NCBI RefSeq assembly: GCF_000230895.2
Contig: NC_016604.1
Span: 6,138,001-6,202,000, forward strand
Source: Mycolicibacterium rhodesiae NBB3
GTDB lineage: Bacteria > Actinomycetota > Actinomycetes > Mycobacteriales > Mycobacteriaceae
Direction of reading: 5' to 3'
Length of the DNA stretch: 64,000 nucleotides
A model generated the notes under the pieces. That model was not told the DNA's origin. It ran no database searches and was given only the letters and a program-made list of their open reading frames with translations. The position numbers and the translations under genes were made by a program. This document shows, in pieces, positions 35,791 through 44,956 of the stretch. Each line of letters starts with the position of its first letter. Position 1 is the first letter of the stretch.

Positions 35791-36868
35791 AGCGGCCGGC
35801 GAACCCGCGCAACGGCAGATCGGCGCTCGTGATCAGCCCTGGTGCGGCGGCGACGACCGACGAGATCGCGCTCAGGGCGGGCATCCCGGTCACGGTCATA
35901 CCGATCGAGGCGAAGTTCGCGGGATCCGACAGGTCGACACCGGGCTTCGGAAAAATCATGTGCTTGTTGTACACACACGGGTCGCCCTTGATCTGAGTGA
36001 TGTAGCAGCCCTTGATATCCCAACTCGGATCGGTGTGTGGCGTCATCTGCCATTCCAGGTGGACCTCGACCCTGGGAACACCGTCGACCATGCCCTGATA
36101 CTTGATGTAGTTGCCGCCGAGTGATCCCTTCGGGAGCAGATACCACCCCAGGTCGACGTCCTTGGTGCACGCTCCGAGCTCGTAGCTGAACTTGACCTCG
36201 TCGAGTTGCAGGTCGAAGCAGTCGGCCATCATGAGCACGCTGTCGGCGAAGACGCGGGTGTACTTCTCCAGCTTGCCCGGAATGCTCGGATCGTCGACGG
36301 GCAGACCGTAGCCGACCTCGATCCAGGTGTCCTTCGAGTGGTGACACGACACGTCGACGGACTCGATCGTGGTGACGTTCTCGATCTCGGCGACGTCAGC
36401 CGAGCACACCACTCCGAGAATCTGGTTCAGACCGGGATTCATCCCGGTGCCGTAGAACGAGGAGCCCCCCTTTTCACACGCCTCACGAAGAAGCTGCGAG
36501 ACGGGTTTACCCGATGGATGCGGGTGGTTGGTGTCGCGGTGCCAGCCGGTGATCCAGTCCGCGGTGGTGACGATGTTGATTCCCGCCTCGAGGACTTTCA
36601 CGTAGAGGTCCTCGTCGGGGAAGACGCCGTGAAAGGTCAGCACGTCGGGTTTGGCGGCGATGATCTCCTCGATCGAACCGGTCGCGATCACGCCGTTCGG
36701 CGCCACCCCGGCCAACTCGCCTGCGTCTTTCCCGACCTTGTCCGGTGAATAGCAGTGCACACCTATCAGCTCGAGGTCGGGACGGTCGGCGATTCGCTTG
36801 ATCATCTCGCTACCGACGTTGCCCGTCGCGACCTGGAACACGCGGATCGGCTTGCGGTGTGCGGTCAT
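35780..36868 (-). CDS. DapB-like NAD(P)-dependent reductase
   Basis: A 362-residue protein: an N-terminal Rossmann domain (RVFQVATGNVGSEMIKRI, about 10-27) and a long C-terminal domain of the kind found in dihydrodipicolinate reductase-like and 2,4-diaminopentanoate dehydrogenase-like proteins. It is much longer than DapB, so lysine synthesis is unlikely. The ATG at 36868 overlaps the oxygenase stop as ATGA; an upstream in-frame extension lies inside the oxygenase gene and is rejected. It probably handles the ketone or hydroxy product of the co-transcribed Rieske enzyme (inference). Confidence 0.85.
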   Translation of the reverse strand: MTAHRKPIRVFQVATGNVGSEMIKRIADRPDLELIGVHCYSPDKVGKDAGELAGVAPNGVIATGSIEEIIAAKPDVLTFHGVFPDEDLYVKVLEAGINIVTTADWITGWHRDTNHPHPSGKPVSQLLREACEKGGSSFYGTGMNPGLNQILGVVCSADVAEIENVTTIESVDVSCHHSKDTWIEVGYGLPVDDPSIPGKLEKYTRVFADSVLMMADCFDLQLDEVKFSYELGACTKDVDLGWYLLPKGSLGGNYIKYQGMVDGVPRVEVHLEWQMTPHTDPSWDIKGCYITQIKGDPCVYNKHMIFPKPGVDLSDPANFASIGMTVTGMPALSAISSVVAAAPGLITSADLPLRGFAGRFRL

Positions 36869-37896
36869 TCGGTTCGGCCTTTCTGTGCTGCGTAGACTTC
36901 GGCGGCGCTGCCGCCGATACCGTCGGGATAGAACTGCTTGGCCCAGTTGCGAATCGCAGTGAACCCCTCCTGCTCCGAACCGGCCAGTGCGGGCGGATCG
37001 GAATAACGTTGATACCGCCAAATGTCGATATCCTGTGCAAACTGCCGGATGACTTCCTGTCCGAACTCGCGAGCCTTCATCTCGGCGCGCTCCGGATTCT
37101 GTGTCGGCTGGCGGCCGATGTACACCATGAAGCGAATATCTGATGTGCTGTCATCGACCGGCGTGACAGCCGAGATGGTCCTATTGTCGATCATCCCAAA
37201 GCTTTTCGTCACCGCGATGCCGAGGCCGCCGTTGATCGCCTCGACTCTGCTGTCGATGTCGTCGATGTTTTGCTGGTCGTCACCCTCGAACGTGATCGTG
37301 AAGTCGACATAGGACACCGCGTCGTCGAAGTCGTGCCGGGTGAACACGGGCACGATCGGAGTCTGGTGGACGAACTTGAAATGCGCGAAGTCGACACCGT
37401 TCTCGAGCACGTACTGCGGATGCATCTCCAACGCTTCGCGATACAACCGCTGCTGCGGGTAATAGTCGTCGCGACTGCTGCCGTCGTTGAAACTCGAGAA
37501 GACGTCGGGCGCCTCGAAGAACGGGTCGCGCCGCTCGACGTCATGCCAAATGTAGATCGCCTCGTTGCGCTCCACGTTCGGATAGGTGCGAATGCGTCTG
37601 CCCCGGTTCGGCCGGTCCTCGTAAGGGATGCAGACGTTGCGGCCCTCGTGATTCCACTGCCAGCCGTGGAACGGACACTGAATGACGTCACCCTCGACGT
37701 GACCGCCGTGACCGAGATGTGCGCCGAGATGCTCGCAGTATGCGTCCATGACGGTGAGCTGACCGGACTCCGCCCGCCAGGCAACCATCTCAGTGCCGAA
37801 ATACGTCATCCGGTGCACGTCGCCGATCTTGATCTCGTCGGACCACGCGATCTGGAACCAACCGGTCGGCTTCATCGACAGAGGCGGCTTGGCCAT
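36865..37896 (-). CDS. Rieske non-heme iron oxygenase, KshA-like alpha subunit
   Basis: A 343-residue terminal oxygenase. The Rieske 2Fe-2S ligands are C54-x-H56 (CEHLGAHLGHGG) and C74-x2-H77 (CPFHGW). Mononuclear iron ligands are likely H172 and H177 (VDFAHFKFVHQ), with a C-terminal Asp near QDIDIWRYQRY. The C-terminal block is close in style to 3-ketosteroid-9-alpha-hydroxylase KshA. It needs a reductase such as KshB, which is not in the window. ATG 37896 is chosen. It heads an operon with the DapB-like reductase, divergent from the nitronate monooxygenase. Confidence 0.93.
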   Translation of the reverse strand: MAKPPLSMKPTGWFQIAWSDEIKIGDVHRMTYFGTEMVAWRAESGQLTVMDAYCEHLGAHLGHGGHVEGDVIQCPFHGWQWNHEGRNVCIPYEDRPNRGRRIRTYPNVERNEAIYIWHDVERRDPFFEAPDVFSSFNDGSSRDDYYPQQRLYREALEMHPQYVLENGVDFAHFKFVHQTPIVPVFTRHDFDDAVSYVDFTITFEGDDQQNIDDIDSRVEAINGGLGIAVTKSFGMIDNRTISAVTPVDDSTSDIRFMVYIGRQPTQNPERAEMKAREFGQEVIRQFAQDIDIWRYQRYSDPPALAGSEQEGFTAIRNWAKQFYPDGIGGSAAEVYAAQKGRTE

Positions 37897-37971
37897 GGCA
37901 GAAATCATAAAGTACTCAATGTAAAAATGCGACCAGGCTCTACGCATGTACTCGGCGCGGTTTAATGGGCC

Positions 37972-38889
37972 GTGCCCAATCGCGTGCAGACCCTCCTCGG
38001 CGTCGACTATCCCGTCGTTCAGGCGCCGATGACCTACATCGCCCGCGCGGAATTGGCCGCGGCCGTCTCGGAGGCCGGCGGCCTGGGAATGATCGAGACG
38101 CTGACGCCAGAAGGCCGGGCGGACCTGCTGCGCGTCCGCTCGCTGACGGATCGGCCGGTCGCGGCCAACCTGATGATCCAGGGCTGGAAGGGCGACCCGT
38201 CGATCGTCGACACCCTGGCTGCGGCAGGCGTACGGCACGTGTTCACCTCCGCGGGCGATCCGGCGTTGTTCACCGCGAGGCTGCACGACTCGGGCATGAC
38301 GGTGGTGCACGTCGTCGGATCGTTGCGAGCAGCGCTGAAGGCGGTCGACGCGGGAGTCGACGCTCTGGTGGTCGAGGGTGTCGAGGGCGGCGGCTTCAAA
38401 TCGGCGCTGGGGGCATCGACGATGGTGCTGCTGCCCCTCGTCTCCGCACATGTCGACCTGCCGATCATCGCCGCAGGCGGAATGTGTGACGCGCAGTCGG
38501 CGGCGGCGTCGCTGGTGCTGGGTGCCGAAGGCGTTCAGATGGGCACTCGGATGCTGGCCAGCCGAGAGTCGTTGGTGCACATGAACTTCAAGGATGCGAT
38601 CGTCGCCGCCAATGACGCCGGCACGGTGCTCCTCGACATTCCAGGCAATCCGACCATGCGTGTGCTTCGCACCGGCCTCGCGGCGCGGGTGGCCGCGCAC
38701 GACCCGAACGCGAAACTGTTGGGGAAGGTCACCGAGCTCTACTTCGGCGGCGATATGGACGCCAGCGTCGCCAACACCGGCCAGGTCTCATCACGCATCG
38801 CCGGTCTCCTGCCGGTAGCCGCGATCGTCCGCAATACGTGGATCGAGATCGAGAAAGCTTTGGACGCGGCGCGAACCCGCGCAGGCTAA
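37972..38889 (+). CDS. Nitronate monooxygenase/2-nitropropane dioxygenase-like flavoprotein
   Basis: A 305-residue TIM-barrel FMN protein of the NMO/FabK family. PVVQAPMTYIA starts the barrel, VVEGVEGGGFKS is the family's EGxEAGGH position (here GGGFKS, so the usual His is absent), and IIAAGGMCDAQS with GAEGVQMGTRML forms the phosphate site. Class I NMOs oxidise alkyl nitronates; other members are enoyl reductase-like. Lack of the His suggests a different reaction. The GTG start at 37972 is divergent from the Rieske operon. Confidence 0.88.
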   Translation: MPNRVQTLLGVDYPVVQAPMTYIARAELAAAVSEAGGLGMIETLTPEGRADLLRVRSLTDRPVAANLMIQGWKGDPSIVDTLAAAGVRHVFTSAGDPALFTARLHDSGMTVVHVVGSLRAALKAVDAGVDALVVEGVEGGGFKSALGASTMVLLPLVSAHVDLPIIAAGGMCDAQSAAASLVLGAEGVQMGTRMLASRESLVHMNFKDAIVAANDAGTVLLDIPGNPTMRVLRTGLAARVAAHDPNAKLLGKVTELYFGGDMDASVANTGQVSSRIAGLLPVAAIVRNTWIEIEKALDAARTRAG

Positions 38890-40340
38890 GCGACGCGCTC
38901 GAGGTGACGCGCCGCGGACACCGTCTTGTCACGGCCGGCATGCGTGCCGTGCGCCTTGCCGAGCGTCGAGGTGCGCGGATGCAGCGCGATCATCGAACCC
39001 GACCTCACGACACCCATCGGCCCGGACCCGGCGAAGCGGGCGATCCCCGACAGCTTCAGGGCCAGCCCCGCCTTGGCCTGGCGGTAGCCGACCTTGATGC
39101 CGGCGGCGCACACGATCAGCAGTCCGGCGATGCCCGGCACGGCGATTGCGGCAAGGGCCGTCAGTGACGCGGGCACGAGGACCGACCTGACGATGTTGTC
39201 GAGGAACGACTTGGTCGCCGGGCTGACACTCGCAGGTGCCGGGGCCAGCCCGGAGGTTGCGAAGTCCTGGTTCAAACTGATGGGGGCGATGCCGCCGAAT
39301 TCCGATGCGTTGACCACATTGCCGAAGAGCGGCGCATCCACGGCGACGGTGGTGGCCTGCGGAAGCTGCGCCTCATTGCCGACCAACCGGACACCGACGG
39401 GCGTGGTGGCCACGCGGTTGGTGGAGCCGCCGTTGCCGAACACCGGGGGCCGAACACCGTCAGCATCGGAGAACCCGAGAAGATTCAGCAGGTTGCCGGG
39501 CACCTTGGCGACCTCGGAGACCGCATCCACAACCGCGGTGAGCAGAACCTGAACCGCGGTGATGACGTCGCCGATCGGATTCTGGGAGACAGGAAGCGAT
39601 ACGAGTGTCATTCCAGCGGTCCCGAAGGCCCGAACCAGTGTCGTGACCGCACCGGACAGCGGATCCACCACAGCGCTCTGCAGTGATGCCGGCGTCTTTG
39701 CCGCCGGCGTCGCCGTCGGCGAACCCGACTTGCCTGCCGCCGCCAGTGCGGCGGCCGCGCCCGACTCTTCTGGGTCAGTCGACTTGGTCGGATCTGTGGG
39801 TGTGCTGCTCGGCGACAGCGGAGCGGCGACCGGCTGCGTCGAGGGCGCCAACGTGTCCAAGATCGGCGTCAGCGCTTCCACGACAGCCGTACTCACGACA
39901 GAAGTGGATTCGGCGCCTGTCACCTCGGTGCCGGTCGTCAGGGTCGAGACGCCCTCTTGTCTCTGCGTCGTGTTGGTCTGTGCTGCCAGCGTCGCGGTCG
40001 GCCCCTGACCGTTGGTCAGGTCGGTGGTCGTGGTCGTCTGCGTGGTGGTCGCGGTGCCGTCGACCGGTTGTTCGTCGACACGCTGATTGCCGATGATGGT
40101 GGTCGGGGATGTAGATGTTGACGTATTCGAATCGGAACTGGTCGGCGCGAACGCGTCCCTCAGCGCGATGAGCGCTTCCCTGATCGTCGTCGGGCCCTTG
40201 TTGGTCGCCGTCGACGAACCGCTCTGGGACTCAGTCGACGTGCCGCCGGTGTCCGTGGAATCCGCTACAGCAACCGCCCCTCCACTACTGCAAACGAGGA
40301 GTCCGACCGAGAGCGCGCAAGCACCTGCTGCGGCGCGCAA
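38886..40340 (-). CDS. Exported Thr/Ser/Ala-rich protein of unknown function
   Basis: About 484 residues from a TTG at 40340. A hydrophobic signal segment (CALSVGLLVCSSGGAVAVA) is followed by a long Thr/Ser/Pro-rich region (about 25-230), a more regular domain (about 235-385), one C-terminal membrane helix (LTALAAIAVPGIAGLLIVCA) and a basic tail. It looks like a surface protein anchored near its C-terminus; I recognise no enzyme motif. The strong GGGAGGAGG site ends 19 nt before the TTG, which is too far. In-frame ATC codons at 40355 and 40358 have better spacing, so a rare start codon or misplaced start is possible. It converges with the NMO gene by a 4-nt overlap. Confidence 0.75.
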   Translation of the reverse strand: MRAAAGACALSVGLLVCSSGGAVAVADSTDTGGTSTESQSGSSTATNKGPTTIREALIALRDAFAPTSSDSNTSTSTSPTTIIGNQRVDEQPVDGTATTTQTTTTTDLTNGQGPTATLAAQTNTTQRQEGVSTLTTGTEVTGAESTSVVSTAVVEALTPILDTLAPSTQPVAAPLSPSSTPTDPTKSTDPEESGAAAALAAAGKSGSPTATPAAKTPASLQSAVVDPLSGAVTTLVRAFGTAGMTLVSLPVSQNPIGDVITAVQVLLTAVVDAVSEVAKVPGNLLNLLGFSDADGVRPPVFGNGGSTNRVATTPVGVRLVGNEAQLPQATTVAVDAPLFGNVVNASEFGGIAPISLNQDFATSGLAPAPASVSPATKSFLDNIVRSVLVPASLTALAAIAVPGIAGLLIVCAAGIKVGYRQAKAGLALKLSGIARFAGSGPMGVVRSGSMIALHPRTSTLGKAHGTHAGRDKTVSAARHLERVA

Positions 40341-40370
40341 ATGCGTCGTGTCGATGATCTCCTCCTCCCG

Positions 40371-40859
40371 GAGGGCGCTGACGGGTTATTTATTGACTTT
40401 ATTCTCGCATAGACCTGCCCGAACCTACTAGGAACTGCATTCAAAATCCTGGGCAAAACCTGCGATTCGCCCCGGCGTGTCGGCGCCGAGTCCCCAGTCA
40501 GCGCGGTGGTCGTCTGTCGCAGCCGAGCAACCCCTTCGGTCGACCTGCGGAAAGCACCGCCACGACCAGCGAGTTTCCTGACATGGACCAGACGGTTCGG
40601 ACCCCGCGAAGCGGTCGCCCGGCAACCCGTGCCGATGGCCCCGTCGCGCAACGGGGCGCCGCCCTCGGACAGGATTCGCCGGCACGCGCAACGGCCCGAC
40701 AGCGGAATTCGCGGCGCGCTCGCCGTTGCCACTTCGTTATCCGGCTATTTTCCGTCGCGTCTCGGTGGCCGCGCCGGGCGGTCCTCGCCCACTGCGACGG
40801 GGAGGGACGAGCAAACTTTCGCTCTTGTCAGTTGATCGATCCCACGTGACGATGGTGCG
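40371..40859. other. Intergenic region without a supported gene
   Basis: About 490 bp between the divergent exported-protein and flavoprotein genes. The left part is AT-rich (TTATTTATTGACTTTATTC near 40386-40404) and probably holds the promoter of the minus-strand exported protein. The remainder is GC-rich with only low-quality short reading frames of Arg-rich composition; I see no RNA gene or repeat. Confidence 0.6.
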
Positions 40860-42074
40860 GTGTCGCGGGCCTCTCGTGTTCTCGTCCTCGGGTCCGGGTT
40901 CGCCGGCCTGTGGGCCGCGCTGGGGGCGGCCAGACGACTCGACGAGCTCGGCGCGCAGGATGCGGTCGACGTCACAATCGTCAGTTCACGACCGTTCCAC
41001 GACATCCGGGTCCGGAATTACGAGCCCGACCTCAGCGCATGCCGAATCCCGTTGCCGGACTTACTCGATCCGGCGGGGGTCGGGCATCTCACCGCCGATG
41101 TGACCGCTGTCGACCCGACGCGGGCCACCGTAGGCACGGCGGGCGGCGCGACCTTGGCATACGACCGCCTCGTCCTGGCTGTCGGCAGCGCGGTGGCCAA
41201 GCCGAACCTTCCCGGCCTCGCCGAGTTCGGGTTCGACGTCGACACCTATGACGGTGCGATGAGGCTGCAGGCACACATCCGTGACCTGGCCGGGCGCCCG
41301 GCGGATGCCTCGACCCGGACCGCGGTGGTCGTCGGGGCCGGACTGACAGGTATCGAGACGGCCAGCGAGCTTCCGCGGATGCTCGCGGACGTGTTGGGCA
41401 GTGGCGCCACACCCCGGGTGATCCTCGTCGACCACAACCCACACGTGGGTTCCGACATGGGCGAGTCGGCGCGTCCGGTCATCGAGAAAGCGTTGGCCGA
41501 CAACGATGTCGAGTCATTGACCGGCATCGGCGTCACCGCCGTCGATGCACGCAGCGTCACTCTGTCGTCGGGGGACATCGTGCCGGCGGCGACGCTGGTG
41601 TGGTGCGCCGGAATGCGGGCGAACCCGCTGACAGCGCAGTTCGGGGTCCCGCGCGACAAGCTGGGGCGACTGCCGGTGGACGACTATCTGAGGGTCGAAG
41701 GAGTCTCCGGTGTCTTCGCCGCCGGCGATGTCGCCGCGGCACGCATGGACGACGCACACATGTCGGTGATGTCGTGCCAGCACGGTCGGCCGATGGGCCG
41801 CTATGCCGGTTACAACGTGATCGGTGATCTGCTGGGCGCTTCGATGATGCCGCTCCGAATCCCTTGGTACGTCACCGTTCTCGACCTCGGCCCCGCGGGG
41901 GCGTTGTACACCGAGGGCTGGGATCGCCGCGTAGTCAGCACCGGCGCGGAAGCCAAGGCGACCAAACAGGTGATCAACGGCCGGCGCATTTATCCTCCGC
42001 TCACCGGTGACCGCGCCGCACTGCTGGCCGCGGCGGCCCCGGACTTGCAGGCCGCTCCCACCTACGGCGATTGA
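40860..42074 (+). CDS. FAD-dependent NADH dehydrogenase-like (NDH-2 family) oxidoreductase
   Basis: A 404-residue flavoprotein with two dinucleotide folds: the N-terminal FAD site LVLGSGFAGLWAALG (about 8-22), the NAD(P)H site VVVGAGLTGIETASE (about 157-171) and the C-terminal FAD motif GVFAAGDVAAAR. This pattern fits single-subunit NDH-2 or NADH:quinone-type oxidoreductases at the membrane. It lacks an obvious C-terminal amphipathic anchor. GTG start at 40860; monocistronic by spacing. Confidence 0.9.
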   Translation: MSRASRVLVLGSGFAGLWAALGAARRLDELGAQDAVDVTIVSSRPFHDIRVRNYEPDLSACRIPLPDLLDPAGVGHLTADVTAVDPTRATVGTAGGATLAYDRLVLAVGSAVAKPNLPGLAEFGFDVDTYDGAMRLQAHIRDLAGRPADASTRTAVVVGAGLTGIETASELPRMLADVLGSGATPRVILVDHNPHVGSDMGESARPVIEKALADNDVESLTGIGVTAVDARSVTLSSGDIVPAATLVWCAGMRANPLTAQFGVPRDKLGRLPVDDYLRVEGVSGVFAAGDVAAARMDDAHMSVMSCQHGRPMGRYAGYNVIGDLLGASMMPLRIPWYVTVLDLGPAGALYTEGWDRRVVSTGAEAKATKQVINGRRIYPPLTGDRAALLAAAAPDLQAAPTYGD

Positions 42075-42110
42075 CGGCGAGGTCGCCGGCGAATCGGCGA
42101 ACCCGGCCGC

Positions 42111-42377
42111 CTACTTTCCGGTGCGCTCGCGGTGCTTGCACCCCGGCCAGCAGCACGGCCTGCGTTGGCCCTCCTCGAGTTCCTCCTGGGTGCGACGGAT
42201 TCGGCGATCCCGGGTCACCGCCTGCTTGGCGTCCTCGACCCAGCAGATGAACTCATTACGTGCCAGCGGCGTGATGTCCTTCCACGCGGCGAGTGCCGTG
42301 TCGTTGGAGATCAGCGCCTTGCGCAGGTCGGTGGGCAGCTTGTGCACCACCCCGCCGGGAACCCGCTGGCCACTCAT
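42111..42377 (-). CDS. Small YdeI/OmpD-associated-type protein
   Basis: An 88-residue protein resembling the C-terminal module of YdeI/OmpD-associated proteins: LPTDLRKALISNDTALAAW, then PLARNEFICWVEDAKQ and RDRRIRRTQEELEEGQRR. A Cys-rich end (CCWPGCKH) could bind metal. ATG 42377 gives MSGQRVPGGVVHKLP. The function of the family is unclear; it is convergent with the NDH-2-like gene and divergent from the SPFH lipoprotein gene. Confidence 0.8.
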   Translation of the reverse strand: MSGQRVPGGVVHKLPTDLRKALISNDTALAAWKDITPLARNEFICWVEDAKQAVTRDRRIRRTQEELEEGQRRPCCWPGCKHRERTGK

Positions 42378-42512
42378 GTGTTCACGATATCGAATTCGGA
42401 CTTCAGTCACCGTGATCGCGCCAGTACAGTTCGCGAACAGGTCTTGTCCCGCGATCGTTGCGGGCGTCGGCGCGAAAGCAACATCGAAAGCCTTGAACGG
42501 AAGGTATGCACC

Positions 42513-43427
42513 ATGAAGAAATCTGCTGTCGCCCTTGGGCTTTCCCTAGTTATTCTGTCCGGCTGCTCCTACGCCAGTGTCGGGGCCGGTGAACAGGCCG
42601 TCGTTGTCGACGGCTATTGGATGATCCCCACCGATCCGACGGTGAAGGGGTGCATCGAACCGGAGAACTCTCAGAACGAGATCACCAACCACGTGTATCG
42701 CTATCCGGCTCGTCAGATCTCCTGGGATGCAACGGGCGATCCCGGCTCCGAGCGCGGGCCGTACGTCGTGGTGTCTAACGCCAAGGCGCCCGCCGATATG
42801 AACGTCCCGGTGGTGGTGACGTTCGATCTGACGACCGACTGCGAGAAGCTCAAGCAGTTCCACCGCGACTTCGGGACCAAATACAACGGCTGGCTGAACG
42901 ACGACGGCACCGTCAGCGCGGGGTGGGTCGAACTGCTGAACTACGTGATCGGACAACCGCTGCAGGACACGCTCAACGGTGTCGCGCAGAAGTACACGTG
43001 GCAGCAGATCTGGAACGACGAACAGGCCCGCACCGAATTCCGCAACGCGCTGCTGCGGTCGCTGCCCGACGCCAGCAAGGCCCGCACCAACGGCGTGGAC
43101 TTCTTCACCAATTTCCAGGTGACGGTGCTCAAGCCGACGCCGGTGAATCCGGAACTGAAGGCGGCGATCGAACGGGAGCAGGCCGCGATTCAGAACGCCC
43201 AGGCGACACAAGCGCAGGGCGTTGCCGAGGCCAACGCGAAGAAGGCCAAGGCCGAGGCGGACCTCGCCGCCGCCGTCGCCGAGACCAAGGTTGCCGAGCA
43301 GGAGGCGCTGAAGCGCGCCGCGGAGGTCAAGGGCTACCCGTCGGTCGAGGACTACCTGCGCGCCGAAGCGATCAAGCAGGGGCTCAACCCGTACCAGCCG
43401 ACGTACGTTGTCCCGCAGGCAGGCTGA
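42513..43427 (+). CDS. SPFH/band-7-like lipoprotein
   Basis: 304 residues. The lipoprotein signal MKKSAVALGLSLVILSGC puts the lipid-modified Cys at 18. A beta-rich SPFH-like domain (about 25-205) and an Ala/Glu/Lys-rich helix (about 207-270, EREQAAIQNAQATQAQG) follow, as in prohibitin and flotillin proteins. Unusually, the protein is an exported lipoprotein rather than a membrane-anchored cytoplasmic SPFH protein. ATG 42513 follows GGAAGG. It may form oligomeric scaffolds at the outer face of the cell membrane (inference). Confidence 0.85.
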   Translation: MKKSAVALGLSLVILSGCSYASVGAGEQAVVVDGYWMIPTDPTVKGCIEPENSQNEITNHVYRYPARQISWDATGDPGSERGPYVVVSNAKAPADMNVPVVVTFDLTTDCEKLKQFHRDFGTKYNGWLNDDGTVSAGWVELLNYVIGQPLQDTLNGVAQKYTWQQIWNDEQARTEFRNALLRSLPDASKARTNGVDFFTNFQVTVLKPTPVNPELKAAIEREQAAIQNAQATQAQGVAEANAKKAKAEADLAAAVAETKVAEQEALKRAAEVKGYPSVEDYLRAEAIKQGLNPYQPTYVVPQAG

Positions 43428-43478
43428 CGTCTGGCGAGTCGCGACGCCAACTTCCCCGACCCTGCTTATTCTCGGCGC

Positions 43479-43940
43479 ATGCTCGAGGTTCCAGTGGTGA
43501 TCCACACCGACGGCGGGTGCAGGCCCAACCCCGGTCCCGGCGGATGGGGAGCGGTGCTGCGTCACCGCGAGCACGTCCGCGAGATGTGTGGTGGCGAGTC
43601 AGGCCTGACGAGCAACAACCGGATGGAACTGATGGCGCCGATCATGGCGCTGGAGGTACTCACCCGTCCGGTATCGGTGCACCTCTATACCGACAGCACC
43701 TATGTCCGCAACGGCATCACCAAGTGGGTCCTGGGCTGGGAGAGGAACGGCTGGATGACCGCTGCGAAGCAGCCGGTGAAGAACGTCGACCTGTGGCAGC
43801 GCCTCCGGACGGCCTGCGCTCGCCACCGCGTCGAGTGGTTCTGGGTCAAGGGACACGCCGGCGTCGCCGACAATGAGCTCGCCGACGTGCTGGCCACCCG
43901 GGGGATGCAGGAGGCGATCGCCCAAGGCGTGGTCTGCTAA
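43479..43940 (+). CDS. rnhA: Ribonuclease HI
   Basis: A 153-residue type I RNase H that cuts RNA in RNA-DNA hybrids. All metal-site acids are visible: D11 (HTDGGC), E50 (NRMELMA), D72 (YTDSTYV) and D131 (GHAGVADNELAD), with the catalytic His at 126. Length and order match E. coli RnhA. It starts with ATG, 51 nt after the SPFH lipoprotein gene and 9 nt before the GH6 gene. Confidence 0.97.
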   Translation: MLEVPVVIHTDGGCRPNPGPGGWGAVLRHREHVREMCGGESGLTSNNRMELMAPIMALEVLTRPVSVHLYTDSTYVRNGITKWVLGWERNGWMTAAKQPVKNVDLWQRLRTACARHRVEWFWVKGHAGVADNELADVLATRGMQEAIAQGVVC

Positions 43941-43949
43941 CTTCCTCGC

Positions 43950-44942
43950 GTGATCTCCTCAGCTGCCCACGCAGTCGCGCGGTTGCTCGTCCTCGCGGTC
44001 GCCGCCATTGCCGGCATCGGTTTGCTCGCTGATCCCGTCGGCCAGACCTCCGCGGTGCGCCTGGCAAGCGATGCGAACCCACTGCTTGGTGCCCCGTTCT
44101 ACGTCAATCCGGGCTCGGCGGCCATGCGTGCGGCGAATGCGGCAGAGCCGCCGAACCCCCAGCTGAGAGCCGTCGCTGATACGCCCCAGGCGTATTGGCT
44201 GGTTCCGGGATCGTCGGCAGCCACGGTCGGGAAGTACACGGCTGACGCCGCGGCTGCCGGCTCCATCCCGGTTCTGTCGATCTACGGAATTCCGCATCGC
44301 GACTGCGGCAGCTTCGCCGCGGGCGGCATGGCGTCAGGTGATGCGTATCGCGGATGGATCGACGGCATCGCTGCCCAAATCGGAGGTTCGCGGGCCGCGA
44401 TCGTCCTCGAGCCCGATGCGCTCGCCATGGCGGACTGCCTGTCCGACGATCAGCGCCAGGAACGCTATGACTTGATCCGTTACGCGGTCGACGCGCTGAC
44501 GCGTAATCCGGCCGCGGCCGTGTACGTCGACGCGGGTCACCTGCGTTGGCACAGCCCGGAAGAGATGGCTTCGCGGCTCAGTCAGGCAGGTGTCGAGCAC
44601 GCGCGCGGGTTCAGCCTCAACGTCGCGAACTTCTTCACCACGGAGGAGGAGATCGGTTACGGCGAAGCGATTTCCGGACTCACGAATGGCAAGAACTACG
44701 TGATCGACACGTCGCGCAACGGCAATGGAGCGGCGCCTGACTCACCCCTGCACTGGTGCAATCCCAGCGGCCGAGCACTCGGTGTTGCGCCGACCACTGC
44801 CACAGCGGGCGCACACGCCGACGCCTACCTGTGGATCAAACGTCCCGGAGAATCCGACGGCTCGTGCGACAAGGGTGATCCGCCCGCCGGCACCTTCGTG
44901 AATCAGTACGTCATCGAGCTGGCCAGTAACGCCGGCCGATAG
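43950..44942 (+). CDS. Secreted glycoside hydrolase family 6 protein (CelA1-like)
   Basis: A 330-residue exported GH6 cellulase-like protein. A hydrophobic signal sequence (about 8-27) is followed by the catalytic barrel. HRDCGSFAAGG (about 116-126) carries the Asp near the substrate, LEPDAL has the catalytic acid Asp156, and DTSRNGNG, CNPSGRALG and WIKRPGESDG line the cleft. It corresponds to mycobacterial CelA1 (Rv0062-like), which attacks beta-1,4-glucan including cellulose in biofilm. There is no carbohydrate-binding module. GTG start at 43950. Confidence 0.92.
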   Translation: MISSAAHAVARLLVLAVAAIAGIGLLADPVGQTSAVRLASDANPLLGAPFYVNPGSAAMRAANAAEPPNPQLRAVADTPQAYWLVPGSSAATVGKYTADAAAAGSIPVLSIYGIPHRDCGSFAAGGMASGDAYRGWIDGIAAQIGGSRAAIVLEPDALAMADCLSDDQRQERYDLIRYAVDALTRNPAAAVYVDAGHLRWHSPEEMASRLSQAGVEHARGFSLNVANFFTTEEEIGYGEAISGLTNGKNYVIDTSRNGNGAAPDSPLHWCNPSGRALGVAPTTATAGAHADAYLWIKRPGESDGSCDKGDPPAGTFVNQYVIELASNAGR

Positions 44943-44956
44943 GCCCGTCGGGCTAG

